A stretch of DNA of 64,000 nucleotides from Hexactinellida sp. DTS-2022 (Eukaryota > Porifera > Hexactinellida), in NCBI GenBank assembly GCA_028753945.1, contig JAPNXP010000011.1, positions 1 to 64,000 of the forward strand. Direction: 5' to 3'. The first letter of the stretch is position 1. Each line of letters opens with the position of its first letter. Position numbers and translations under genes: made by a program. The notes below the pieces were generated by a model. It was given only the letters and a program-made list of their open reading frames with translations, did not search any database and had not been told where the DNA came from. Of this stretch, positions 45,411 through 57,522 are shown one piece after another.

Positions 45411-48400
45411 ATGCCGCCCCGTAAGGTAACGAATGAGGAGAAGGCCCGACTCAGACAGGAGGAGGCGGACCGCAGGGCTCAGGAGGAGACGGAGCTCAGA
45501 GCCAGAGAGGAGCAGGAGCAGCAGCTGAAGCAGGAGAGCGACAGGTAGCTATAGGCTCTCTTATCTTAATGGGAGACAATCCTGGCCCCTGGATTATAGT
45601 GCAACCTTGCAGGCCTGTAGTATAATCAGATATTTGAAATAGAGTGGAGTTGCATTATTAGCAACTCGGGTATGCCACTAAATCTGGTTGCTAATAGGCG
45701 AAGTTGCTTATAGGGGAATGAAATTAACAGTATTATCACAGTTGGGACCCGAAAAGCGGTTGCTAATAAAGCCTGTATCATTGATTATCCGAACTTGTTG
45801 GGACTTGTCAAACAAGTTCGGATGTTCGTATTTGCACCTTAATTTGAGAAATTTAACCAGGCTCCACTGTATTTCGTATGCCCGACTTGTAATACCTTAC
45901 GACTCAGCTGCTAATGCCAATTGGTACATAGGGTTGCCAGAGAGGAGCGGGAGCAGGAACTGCTGCAGGAGAGCGCTCGGTTCTCAGTCGAGCGAGCAGA
46001 GCTCTCTGCGTTCCTCTCCAAGCGAGAAGAGTCCCATTCAGAGGCCCTACGGCAGCAGCGGGGGCGCTACCAATGGGAGAGATACACCAAGTGCCTCCTG
46101 ACCCCGGACCCGTTCTCAATGAGGGACATCAACACGTACCTGACCCTCTGGAGAGAGGAACCTCCCGACAAGTCGTTTGAGGCGCTCGAGCTGAAGCTGG
46201 CTGAGGTCTCTCAGTTCATGAAGGTGTATATTCATAGCCATACTCTGAGCCTTCGGAAGCAGTTATAAAGTGGTCAGGCCATTGCTTGACGGCCTAAATA
46301 GTGAAGTAAGAGTGGTCAGGATATTTACTTGACCGCTTCCGCCGGCCCTTATACTCACCAATTAATTGATTAGGGGCCGTTAAAACACCTTTATGGTGAT
46401 GATGACGTGACGAAAAATCTAAAATTACAGCTGTGCCAACAGATTTTTCTTTTTGGAGGCACTACCATTCAAAGAAGAACCAAAATGTAGTGCCTCCAAA
46501 GGAACATGCTGTCGGCACAGCTGTAATTTTTGATTTTTAAGGGGCGATCACCTTAAAACGTTATGTCCCTTTTACTCCTTAACGCCTAGGAGCTGACAGC
46601 GCTGCAGGAGCTGGGCCTAGCTCCCGACGCAGCCTCGGACTCAGGTGTGAACTTCCGCAGGGTTCTAGAGGAGACACACGGCATCCTATCCAGCCGCCTG
46701 GACAGCACTACTCTCCAGCTGCTGAGACAGCCGGCCGGTCACGTAGACGAGATCTACGGGAACCTCAAGACGGAGGCCGTACTCTCCTCTGGGGACACGG
46801 AGCTCACTGTGTCGCTATTCGGGAATATAGCCAGCAACCATAGGATGACTCATGTGGAGTTTAAGGAGAGAGAGATGAGTGTGGAGGCCAGCCAGAGGGG
46901 TACTGTGCAGTGTTATAAGCTGTTAGCTCAGCGCTAGGGGTATTATAAAGCGCGGAATTATAAGTATTTACTCGAATAATCGCCCCCCCCCCCCTAGGGG
47001 ATTTAATCTAATAATCGCGAAAAGACCAGAAATAGGGCCGCGAAATACTAATCGTTTAAATACGGTATTCATACAATCGATAATTAGTGACTGAGTAAAT
47101 CATTAAATTGCTCTAATGCGCTGTATCCCTGGTACTGTCGAAATTTTTCTGACTTTATTTCCATGCAAAGAATTGGTTAGAAAACCCGGTTTCGAAAGTA
47201 CACTATATACACACACTCCCTAGGTCTGCAGGTGCCTAACGTGGCTCTGCGTGTGACTCACACCTCCAGAGATCTGCTCTCTCCCAGAGCCAGGTCCCAC
47301 GCCCCGCGACCTGTGGTCCCGTTCCTAGACGAGCAGCCCTCTCCCTCTCAGACAGACCTAGCTACCAAACAGGAGCAAGGGAATGCTAGCACTTCGGGCG
47401 AGAGCAGTAATAAAGGGTCAGCTGTTAATGTCAGCAGTGATGACGTCACTCGCTCTAAGCCCCAGTCAGCCTCCAGCAACAGGGAGACAACCAATAAGGG
47501 TAATTGGAATTGTATTATCATTTCTATTATAAGCATTATACAGGGATTTAAGACATTTTATTGGCTTAGATTTATTTTTTTAAATATGCAATATATTAAT
47601 GCAAATAATGTTATTCTTCAAGAAGACACGTAACTCCAAAAGTATAATAGAAACTATGGAATAACTATTTTCAGGTATTTAAATCCAGGGAAAACCCAGA
47701 AATTCTGAAATGCAAAAGATTATCCAGGGTTTTAGTGTATACTTATTCTAATCAGGTACAGTAGAACTTCGTTAGTACGAACACCAAGGGACCGTTCAAA
47801 ATGCGTTCGCCTTATTCAGGAATCTTATCAACCAATATAATTTGTAATGAAATTCATTTAAAGGGACTGAATAGTGTTTATATTAACCTGGATTTCATAT
47901 TAACCTATCGTACTAACGATGTTCTACTGTATAGCATGCATGCTATAAACAGAGTGTATAATGTAGAACCAGAGGCATCTCCCACAGTCCCGTGTAAGGA
48001 GGAAGAGACAGTACCCCCAGCTGATCAGGTGGAGGCAACAGAGCCGTTCTCTCTCGAAGAGGCGGAGATAGATCTGCGGCAGTTCTCGCCTCTGGGCCCC
48101 ATCACCATAATGGAGTACATCCGTCTGCCCCCACAGCCGCGAGTCATGGGACAGTGGCAGATGCAGGAGCTGGAGTCTGACGTCATCAGACAGCTCTCAT
48201 ATCCCGTCCTGTTGGCGGGACAGGATGTCACGCAGATAGCACCCGGTCCGTACTTAGTATACACTGCGAAAGGAACCGTGATCACAATGTCATAATACTG
48301 TACTACGTACTGTTTTATACAGTCAACTCCCGCTATAACGACTTCGGATATAACGAAATGGATATTTTCCCCCAGAGCACTAAATGCATTAATTATTATC

Positions 48401-49925
48401 CGCTTATAACGAATATCCGGATATAACGAAATAATTTACAGGTCTCAAAGACTTCGTTATAACGATGATGATGACGAGACAATTTTTTCAATTTTATTTT
48501 ATCTAGTCCTGTATAATACTCTTGTTATAACGAAGTGGTTGGGACCTGTAAATCCCTTCATTATAAGCGGATAATGCATTTAGTGCTCTGGGGGGTGGGG
48601 AAATCTCCATTTAGTTATAACCGGTTATTTAGTTATATCCGACTTCGTTATAACGACAGTTTACTGTACAGTACTATCCAGTAGAATGTTCTTATAACCG
48701 GTGTTCTTATACCCGATACCTACTGTTCTTATACCCGGCATCTACTGTTCTTATACCCGATATATACTGTCCTGCTATTATAGGAACAAAGCTATGGCCG
48801 TTGGTCTCCGTGAGCATGAACATCCCCTCTGACCTGGTGCTGGCAGAGGAGCCTAAGCTGGCTCGCTGGGACGAGCAGAGATGTCAGTGGCGGACAGACG
48901 GGTTCACAGAGGTCAGCATAGATCAAGAGAACCGCATCCTGACATACAAGTTGGAGACCTTCTCGCCCGTAGCTCTGATGCAGGACCACTATCTCAACAT
49001 GCCCTACCAGGGGTGGACACTGCAGCCAATGCAGACAAACGAAACCAAGCTATCTATCACTGGTAAGGGGCCACTCAAACGTTAAGTTACGCTTTCAAGG
49101 GATAAACAAATGTGTGATTGGCCATCCTCTTATGTTATTAATATGTCAGAAAATCGTGACATAGGGGTAGATGTGTCTAATTTCTGGAAATTTTGCGATT
49201 GTACTAAGTTGAGTTCGCTTATTATAACTATAACATATGGTCCCATGAATGCTCAGATAAAACTAATTGTAATACCATTTCAGTGACATTTTGATATCTC
49301 ATGGTAGTGAGTTCAAATAATTTGGTTACATTTCCCCTCATTTCCTATAGGGAATCTCCACCAGTTTGAGATCTTGATAGAGAGAGACAAGTGCCGGCTT
49401 ATCAAACCTGACATACCGGAGCTAGCCGGCCTCCCACACACCCCCCTACTCGTAAGCCGGTTCATACAAACACTAAAGTCCCACGGACTCAATCTAGCCC
49501 CAGAAATCGATGCCCCCAACTATGTAGCTATCTCCAACAAGGATTGTAACCTAGAGAATGAAGTGTACAGGGACTTATCAATGCTAGCTGGTCACAGGTT
49601 TAACTTCACTTGGAGCAGTTGGAATGCGAGTTGTCATAGTAACCAGTTTGTGCTCCGGGTATGTGAGCATCAGGGGGAAGCGCTGCCAGACGTGAATGAC
49701 TGGGATCTAGTTATGGTCGGGCCTAAGTGCTATAAGCTAGGCATGAGAGAGCTGAGCGAAGAGTTCTCAATTGATAAGTCCGCTGGCTGTGTCACACATT
49801 CCAGTTTGTATCACGTGTTGCTAGCCGAGAGTCCTGTTAAGTGGGAGGGTGCCCCCGAAATAGAGACTCATACCGAAGCTATTTGTAATCTCCTGATGGC
49901 CATCCGACCTCTTATATTTGCATAG
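45411..49925 (+). CDS. DNAI7: Dynein axonemal intermediate chain 7 (CASC1)
   Basis: Seven exons (45411-45544, 45941-46223, 46590-46899, 47224-47499, 47967-48245, 48784-49062, 49351-49925) close in frame to 711 residues, close to the human length of about 716. The N-terminus is a charged coiled coil (EEKARLRQEEADRRAQEETE) continuing into CLLTPDPFSMRDINTYLTLW. A low-complexity linker follows (exon 4). Conserved C-terminal stretches include ITIMEYIRLPPQPRVMGQWQ, LARWDEQRCQWRTDGFTEV, ALMQDHYLNMPYQGWTLQ and a final HSSLYHVLLAESPVKW. The protein helps assemble outer dynein arm complexes in motile cilia. Donors of exons 3 and 5 (GTACTG and GTCCGT) are weak and were chosen because the frame closes. 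Nearly every intron contains a MITE. Confidence 0.88.
46385..46560 (-). mobile_element. MITE copy 2 of the 19387-19542 family
   Basis: It lies in DNAI7 intron 2. It has inverted arms AATTACAGCTGTGCC and GGCACAGCTGTAATT, inner arms GGAGGCACTA and TAGTGCCTCC, and outer ends CCTTTATGGTGATGATG and GATCACCTTAAAA, which match the CWF19L1-upstream copy in reverse. Confidence 0.85.
47757..47932 (+). mobile_element. Pogo-type MITE in DNAI7 intron
   Basis: The inverted ends are TACAGTAGAACTTCGTTAGT and ACTAACGATGTTCTACTGTA, with CGAACACCAAGGGACCGTTC next to the left end. TA borders and CAGT termini are typical of pogo/Tigger-derived elements. The right end is about 35 bp from the exon 5 acceptor. Confidence 0.85.
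48318..48668 (+). mobile_element. Two 'CGTTATAACG' MITEs in tandem
   Basis: The first copy (48318 to about 48465) begins TACAGTCAACTCCCGCTATA. The second (about 48515-48668) ends CGTTATAACGACAGTTTACT. Both carry AAGCGGATAAT-type or mirrored cores. They lie in DNAI7 intron 5. Confidence 0.8.
48671..48770 (+). mobile_element. Partial 'TTCTTATAACCGG' MITE with short tandem steps
   Basis: After CCAGTAGAATGTTCTTATA, the phrase TACTGTTCTTATACCCG with small changes repeats about three times at roughly 25-bp spacing. It seems a truncated, internally repeated copy. Confidence 0.65.
49066..49200 (+). mobile_element. 'GGGGCCGTTCAA' MITE at a DNAI7 splice donor
   Basis: It starts AGGGGCCACTCAAACGTTA three bases into the intron, so the GTAAGG donor overlaps the element edge. 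It includes GACATAGGGGTAGATGTGTC as in the PPxY gene copy. The right border is unclear. Confidence 0.6.
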
Positions 49926-50406
49926 ACAAGTTAGTTCGATCTTTGGCTTATACCAGGTATATGTTATGCTATTGTTATTCATTAGATACTGTCTGCTACA
50001 CAAGTTTGGTTTATCAAAGCTTTCAGCTCGTTCTATTCGAATTATACCCGCGATATCGCCTTTACACATGGTTGTATAATACGCCTATCACGTATACAAT
50101 TAATGTTCTTAGTGTCTGGGTAATAATGTACAATAATCGGTTTATTATAGATTTTATAGCTATCATATAATTTCGTCATGCTATACATTTTAGATTTTTT
50201 TAGTTGTTTTATGTTTAATTATAGTGAATATGCGAGGGCAAATCACGTATTGACAACTTTGTTTAATACATGGGTTTAATTTAATAGCAAATATAAGAAA
50301 GATACAACTGAAAACAAAAAACTACCCACAGAAATAGGGAATATAACTTAAGACTTAGAATAGCAAACAGATACCCATCCATACAGGATATGTCCCCAAT
50401 CTATGT
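49926..50406. other. Gene-free spacer between convergent genes
   Basis: AT-rich 3' flanks of DNAI7 and of the CH-domain gene. I see no gene or clear repeat here. Confidence 0.5.
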
Positions 50407-53400
50407 TTATACATTCCAAACACCCACAGCTAGTCCCACGAACGCTCCCACTAATATAGCTATTATCAGGAGACCCGATATGATCACTATTGTTACGATG
50501 CAGCACTGTATCTTCTTACGCTTGCTTATGCTCCTATCCTTTGGCTTGATAAGCTTAGTGTTCTCAACAGGTGACCCTTTCTCTGCGTCCATTCGCGCTG
50601 GGAAAGGTGCCACTTCCATTTGCAGAGAACTGACAGGGGACACCTGGGGCGTGTCAAGCTTTGAGGGTCTTTCCGGTGCCGATTTTAGGTGGTAGAGGAA
50701 GGCAGTTGTTACGTGGATATCTTCATCTAGGTTTCTGAGCGTGTCGTCATCAGAGGGAAAGTTAAACATGTACTTCTCGGCTGCCGCGTTGATCAGCGCG
50801 CGGTTTTTCGCAGTTTCATTATTGGTTGGCAGAGCGGATATTTCTTCCTCCGTGAGTCTTATTCCTCTCTCCTCCATCGCGTTCTCTACGCCCCCACGGG
50901 CCGCACCTGCCGTGGTGTAGTTATTCTTCATAAACACATCTCTGTAGTCACTCAGATACTGCCGCATTCGGAACTCATCAACGTTGCCCACCGCCAGTTC
51001 GTGGGCTGTGAAATTCCGCGTGTGTACGTCCAGCAGACTCTCCCCATCGTCAACAGCATCCCTGCAAACATCGTCCCTACTGCTGAGCCCCTGACCCGAG
51101 TCCGCCTCTCTCTCTGCCACTGCATCCACCAATAGAGTCAGCGCCTCGCCGTCTGACCATGACGTAGTAAGGTTAGCCACCTGCTTGGGGGCTATCATGC
51201 AGTTGACCCACCGCAGGAGCTCGTCAGACTGGTACGGCTGCTTCGTGTCTCGGAACCGGTTTATGTACGCGGCGAATATAGCGGGCTCGTAGTTCCCGCT
51301 TATAATGTCTTGGTAGGAGTACGGGCACCTGTTCCCGAGGTCTCTGTGTAGCCTGGCGAGCACCTCTTGTCCTACGAACAGAATGGTAAGTACTCTGTTA
51401 TAACAAGTGATTGGGAACTGTTAATTCCTTATAACCGGCATAAATTATATAGGGTATATGGCAACCGTTTTCCAGTAGAATGTTCTTATATCTGACAATT
51501 ACTGTAACTGATATTCGTTATAAGCGGATAAGTGCTCTGGAGAAAAATATCCATTTTGCTTAAGCGATTATTTAGTTATATCCGACTTCGTTATAACGGG
51601 AGTTTACTTTACTACCCAGTAAATCGTATGATATGTTACACGCCATTATTTTTACATTACAAAAGGTGTATAATTTCCTGCACTTCACGTTACATAACGT
51701 TGGTATATGTACTCACCCTGTTGCGAATCGCTTGGCTCGAACCCTTTGGGCAGGAACCCTGGCGCTGTCACTTCTATGAGACTGGCCAGTCTCTTCCCGT
51801 CCTGCCAGTTGTCTCCGAAGTTCTTCGTCAGCTGAGTGGCCGGCAGCTTAGAGTTGACCCACTGCAGGAGCTCCTGGTTAAACGGCTCCAGGAGCATGCT
51901 CACGTAGGCCACACACTCGCGCTCCTCCAGATCTCTTGTAGCGTCTCCACCTAGCAAACGTATAGTGGTAACTTGCCATATTTTATAACATACAGTAGAA
52001 CTTGTTAATACGAACACCAACGGCAGTACAAATTTGTTCGCTTTATCCGGAGTTCGTAATAACCGGAGTTATACCTATTTAATAGCCCCTGTAGGGGCCT
52101 AATTTTGTGGAACTGTTTGTTCATATTATGTTCTTATAACCGACATAAATTACATAAGGTATATGGCAACCGTTTTCCAATAGAATATTCTTATACCCGC
52201 TATGTCTTATATCCGATATCTACAATACTCACCAGTGAAGTTAGCCTTGAGTCTGAAGTTGTTCTCAGCCCCCGCAATGGCTCGGTCCCACTTCTCCCTG
52301 TTATTCCCCTCCACGTCCGACCGCACCACGGTCCCAGGCCGAATGCTATTCAGCAGCGCAGATATCGCCTCAGAATTCCTCCAATCGCTCTCAAAGTTGC
52401 TCACACTCATGTTCGGCCACACCATCTCATTAACCCACTGCATCAGGTCCCCTTTCTGCCGCTCGTACAATCTCTGTCTCTCCTCTCTCTCTCTCCTCGC
52501 CAGCGCCTCCGCGGCTAATCGCTCCCTTTGTATCCGCTCCTGCTCGCTTATTTCGTAGTCCCTCAGTCGCTCCCTCAGCCCCTCTAGGTACGCTACTACC
52601 ACACTCTCGTCCACCTTAGGGTCAGACAGCTGATCGGCGCTCAGGGGACACGGGTAGTTGAGGCGAGTATCGATTTTGTCCAGGAGTTGTTGGTAGGTCC
52701 CGCCTGAGTTGTCTTCGTAGTCAAACCCGGCGTAGAAGCCTGGGATGTGTGCGTTCATTAAATCCCTCAGGCGTCTACCGTCGTTCCAATCTGAGCTGTA
52801 GTTGCTAGCCTTGTTGTGTGGGATCTTATCGTTAACCCAAAGAGTCAGTTCCTCCTTTCTCCGTGTCAGATCTGGGTCCTCAACGGGCACTAGGTCGAGG
52901 TGCTTCTTCAGCTTGTACAGATAACAGCCGACAGACAGGCTGTCCACACTCGGATCTTTCAGCCTTTTGGCGTTCATTTCATAGTCAGACGGGTATTCCT
53001 GTTCTATCTTATTGAGCAGGCCCTGGTAGCTCTCCTCATCGTCCTCTGCAAACGGTGGGTAGAACCCAGGCACGTGTGCATTCAGCAGCGCAGTCAGCTT
53101 CTCGCCGCTATTCCATTCCCCCGAGAGATTATCCACCTGGTTATCCGGGAGCTTAGAGTTAACCCAGTTAAGCATTTCCCGATCGAACGGTGCGATGTAT
53201 CCAGATAGATACGTCATCATAGAGAGCTCATCTACTTTGGGGTTGTTCATATCTTCAGGTGCTATCAGCTTGGGCACCCCAAGCAAATCGTTGGCTCGCG
53301 AAATCCCTAGGTCGCAGTTCTCGTACCCCTCATCCGGGTTTATTTCCCCCATTGCTATCGTCCCTGGAGAAAGGCCTTCTACCAGTCCGCATACAGCCAC

Positions 53401-55809
53401 ACCACTGTTCCAATCAGTCTTCAGGTTACCCACATGTCTAACGAATACAAATGTGATTAGGAACTAGCCCTGAATGTATTAGCTATTGGTTTCAATGTAT
53501 ACCTTGTACAGTAGAACATGTTACAGTCAGGTTCATTTATTATGAACATTCAAGGGACCAAAAATTGTGTTCATAATATAAAGACTTCGTAATAAGCGAA
53601 CTCAACTTAATACAAACTCTATGTAAGATGTTAAATTGGGACCATAGGGCTTGTTCATGATAATAAGTTCATCATATTAAGCAGACGAAAAACTGTTCAC
53701 AATAAGCAGACCTGACTGTATTAGCAATTGGTTTCAATGTATACCTTGTACAGTTATCGATTGATTAATTTGGTCAATGTTATTGCCCTTTATAAACTGG
53801 TGATTATTTCTTGTATACGTTACGGAAATAAAGCCATAGCCATTTGATTATTATTGGTAATAGGGTCCTTTTGGGTAGGGATTCTTAGCCTGATTTGAAT
53901 TGCAATTATTTAATGCACCGCTTCTATTGGCTTATCGCTCATACAATAGTTCTAATTCCAGCTGCAGATATCCCGCTTTGGAAGTGCAACACTTAAGTTG
54001 GGTTCTCGCTAATTACAATGCGACTTATCACAGTGTTTTACAGCCATTTGTAAATGCGCTCCTAATCCTGGTATGATCCAATTTCATACGCCTAAATCAC
54101 ACATTTTTGTTACGGTATAGAGAGGATTACAAATTTTCGCGCTCCTAAATTCAAATTTCCCAAAATCATCTCCAAAAGGAGCGTCTCGCGCTCCTGTATA
54201 ATTCCTTGATTATAATTTATAACTCACTCTGGCTCTATGATGACGTTGACCCACTTCAGTAGAGACTGTCTCTCTGACACGCCCTCCTTCCCCCCCTGCT
54301 TTCCGCCCTTCTTTATCTTGTAGTGCTTAATCAGCGTCCAGATCAGACCCATTATGGGCTTCTCCCTTCCGTCCTTCAGGTCATCAGCGCCTAAATTCAA
54401 TTCAAAGTAAATTATCGTACAGTATAACCTGCATAATCCGACCCTCTATAATCCGGAATTTCAGCAGAACCTACACTTTTCCTTATCCCAACGGGTGTTG
54501 TATTAGACAGTTTCTACTGTATATACTACCACAAATGGCTTATTTTACTACTTTGGTATCATCTTAAATTCCTTAAAATATTATATTATCTCATCATTAT
54601 AAACTTGAAAACCTAATGGTGCAGGTCATGTAATGCGATATATTCAAAGTGGCATATGTGTCCTAGTCATGAGCCACTTGTGGCACGAATTTCTGATTAT
54701 TCAAATACTTTTGTTAGGGTATAGTATAGTATGCTCTCGTTAATTCAAATATCAGAGGACCGTCGAAATTTATCTTCATCAATAAATTCATATTAACCAG
54801 AGCCACTTGCATGCATTTGGAATTAAACCTTGTACTCCTTAACCATATTTCACCTTATCTGTGTTCGCACTTATGAAAGTCTACAATATGATGCTTAATT
54901 AAATTTGTTGTGTAATCATCCTCTATAAGGCTTGTCTAGCATCAATGCTCTACAATCCACGATTACAACCACACTGCTACATAATTCAATGTTCTTGAAC
55001 TTACAATTAAACTTGCATTACTGTTTAGGAGATATTACATGTGACTCAATGCGAAACCGCTAATCTGTCCGAAATATCGATCGGACAACAAATCGCATGC
55101 ATAATTCAATAGGATTACTGTAGCTGTTTGTTATTAATTAACCGTATAAGAATGTCTGATTGCTATAATATAGAGAGATTACAGCCGGTTAACATATGTT
55201 CGCATTGTAGCGTTTAGACCACCTGATTAACTGTAATAGAGATGGCTCAATTTGTGTGAAATTAATTTAAATATTTGCAATGATTTAGTAGTCGTATAAT
55301 TACTATTGCTCTACTAGCAAGCTACTTTTCATTTAAAGTTAATTATGTTCCCTAATACAATTCGCCTATTATCAAGCAAATTCCATGCAAAATACGACTT
55401 GCTATTACAAATGTAGTTTAATTAACTCACCTATCCCCACCAACTTTATGCCTTCATCTTTCTGAATAAAGTTAAGTGCTTTGTACAGATTGTCCAACTT
55501 CTGGAATTCGGTTTTCGGGTTTTTCACGTAGTCTTTTATTCCTCTGGGCTGTGCCAAGTGGTTCACCAGTTCCACTAAATTCACACCATTCGAGAAATCC
55601 ATCAGCAAATCGTTCACTTTCGATTCATCCGACCCTTCGCTACTTCCGATAATGTAGTTAGACCAGTTCATAAATGTGCTATTCTGTATTTCCTTCCAGT
55701 CCTTCTCAGCTGCTGGCCTCGCGGTTTCTCGACGTATTTGAGAAACGGTTGGGATTCCACCGAATTTCGTTCGTTTCCCTGCCGAGGAATCTGGTTCCAA
55801 ATTTGCCAT
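50407..55809 (-). CDS. Seven-CH-domain protein with C-terminal membrane anchor
   Basis: Five exons, complement(50407-51371, 51717-51950, 52233-53437, 54228-54390, 55431-55809), close in frame to 981 residues. The first two CH domains (about 35-270) resemble a filamin-type actin-binding pair: KDWKEIQNSTFMNWSN, KLVGIGADDLKDGREKPIMG, LIWTLIKHYKI. Five further CH2-like domains follow, each opening with a W-V-N motif (MLNWVNSKLPDNQ, LTLWVNDKIPHNK, LMQWVNEMVWPNM, LLQWVNSKLPATQ, LLRWVNCMIAPKQ). A charged helix (QERIQRERLAAEALARRERE) separates the fourth and fifth. The protein ends with basic SKRKKIQ, then a hydrophobic helix to the last residues. No filamin Ig repeats are present. An actin-membrane linker is inferred. 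The last CH domain is the most diverged. Confidence 0.88.
51391..51611 (+). mobile_element. Nested MITEs in CH gene intron 4
   Basis: A 'CGTTATAACG' element opens with CTGTTATAACAAGTGATTGG and closes with CGTTATAACGGGAGTTTACT. Between them, about 51430-51505, is part of a 'TTCTTATAACCGG' element (ATGGCAACCGTTTTCCAGTA). The latter apparently inserted into the former. Confidence 0.7.
51989..52228 (+). mobile_element. Pogo-type and 'TTCTTATAACCGG' MITE remnants in CH gene intron 3
   Basis: It begins TACAGTAGAACTTGTTAATA with GTACAAATTTGTTCGC (pogo-like family), then from about 52120 GTTCTTATAACCGACATAAA and GGCAACCGTTTTCCAATAGA of the other family. Both look truncated. Confidence 0.65.
53522..53720 (+). 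mobile_element. MITE, 'TACAGTCAGGT' family, copy 2
   Basis: Complete inverted ends TACAGTCAGGTTCATTTATT and AATAAGCAGACCTGACTGTA, with TAATAAGCGAACTCAACTTA inside. It lies in CH gene intron 2 and is bracketed by a separate direct repeat. Confidence 0.85.
54044..54210 (+). mobile_element. Interspersed repeat, 'GCGCTCC' family, copy 2
   Basis: It matches 60474-60645 closely (ATTTGTAAATGCGCTCCTAA, GATCCAATTTCATACGCCTA, TTTTCGCGCTCCTAAATTC, GTCTCGCGCTCCTG). It lies in CH gene intron 2, ending about 15 bp before the exon 2 donor. Confidence 0.85.
54417..54525 (+). mobile_element. 'CTGCATAATCCGA' MITE in CH gene intron 1
   Basis: It starts TACAGTATAACCTGCATAAT, carries CCTTATCCCAACGGGTGTTG and ends AGACAGTTTCTACTGTA, as in the DNAJC12-like intron. 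The rest of this 1040-bp intron (to 55430) is AT-rich with no recognised content. Confidence 0.7.
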
Positions 55810-57224
55810 TTCTTCAATAAAAAGTTTGAGCTAGGAATTATTTTCTATGAAGTTAAGCAATTAGACTTTGTTTTTATACTCAACAGTTATACTCATATTA
55901 GTGTTCATATTTATGTTACATTATTCTAACCAGCTGATTTAATTGCTGTAATCTCTATAAAGATAGAAACCTTTCTATGCAGTAGCTTAATCCAGGCTTA
56001 TATACCATTTGTGTCTCAGTTGCATTTATTGTTAAGTATAGAGGCGAATTCCCTGCATTATCGCACCACAATTAATTAACTGCAAATTACGCTATCAGGC
56101 GAATAGTTTGTCCAATTTTATTTCTTTAGTTCCAGTCTACATAGTGTCAGCGTAAGCGATTACTAAATCTGATTAGTATACTACAGCCTGGCGTAAGTAA
56201 GTATGTTTTATGATTTGTTAACCGATAAATTGTTGATTGGATAGTTTGAAGTTTGAATATTTTGGACAATATAACTTTCCTTTATATCTGGTCCACAAAA
56301 TGCATTATATTTAATCCAGAAAAGTGCATTATATTTGTGGATATGTGGTATTCTTTGCCATGTATCCACAATAATATTGGAAGTATACTGAATTATAATT
56401 TATAATTTCTGTTTACTAATCCGAACTTTAGGCTGAAAGTGTGGTCTATTTTATTAATTTCAGGCAATTATCAAGTTGCGTTTGTATGTGCCACTATTGA
56501 ACAACTCATTAATAAAATATTTTGTAATCAGCACTTAACAGAACTCTTAAATACCTTTTACATTATAGATAGAGTTGTATGGCTAGGTTCCAGTATTGCA
56601 ATTGATTCTCAGTTCTGGAATGCTCTTGTAGGGAATAGATTGAGTTTACTTATATAGAATTTGGCTTCTAACTTGAATTGGAAAATTAACGTCGATATAT
56701 TCCTTGGCGATTTTTTGCGATCTTCATTTAATGATTCGCTTTCATATTTGCAATTGATTAGTCATTTGTTGAAACAATTGGCCACCTAAACACATTCTTG
56801 TAATTGCACACTTGTAATCGTTTTATTTACATGGACATTATGCAAACGATTTATAAATTGAAATTCAAAAGTACTATGAGTACATAGTTGGAGCAAAATC
56901 TGGTTAATTGAGTGAATTAATGTAATTTAATTGCAAGACAAATCTCTATGCTTAGGTAATATAGTTTAATCTAATCTTTTTTCTAGGGCAATTATATTTC
57001 AATATTTAACACGGCTTCGATAAGGTGTATTTTTGCTGTTACAAATTACTTTGACAGTGTCTGAAAATGACATTATCATAGGTGTTGACATATACAGTGA
57101 GGTTTCGAAGCTACGTATATTCGCCTATTAGCAGGAAAAATTCATGAAAATGTGACTTGCTATTACTTCACTGTATTTGCTGCAATAATATCATCACAAT
57201 TTCCTGTGAACGGTGAAGTTCATT

Positions 57225-57373
57225 ATACAGTAGAACCTCGTCAGTACGAACACGGAGGACCGTCAAAATGCGTTCGCCTTATCAGGAATTCGTATTAACG
57301 AATATAATTTGTATTGAAAGGCTTGAAAGGGAATGAAATAGTATAGTGTTCGTATTAACGAGGTTCTACTGTA
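57225..57373 (+). mobile_element. Pogo-type MITE
   Basis: About 149 bp with inverted ends TACAGTAGAACCTCGTCAGT and ATTAACGAGGTTCTACTGTA, internal CCGTCAAAATGCGTTCGCC, and TA borders. It is one of the cleanest copies of the family. Confidence 0.9.
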
Positions 57374-57522
57374 ATTAGCAGTTGAGCTTCCACAAGATCT
57401 CTAAATTTGTATTATGGTCAATGGGATGGGGTCCACAAAATATTTGGTAATTGCCATATGTGGTTGGGATCGCTCTATTATTACCTTTGAGTTTGTACTG
57501 AATAGCAGTTGAGTTTACTTTG

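Noticed and set aside
46976..46996. C-rich run near 46981 as a regulatory G-quadruplex
   Set aside because: It is a single homopolymer-like tract in an intron without repeated spaced G-runs on the opposite strand; evidence is too thin.
45411..49925. Separate small genes in the DNAI7 region (several frames of 94-183 residues)
   Set aside because: Seven exons join in frame to a 711-residue protein of the expected family and length.
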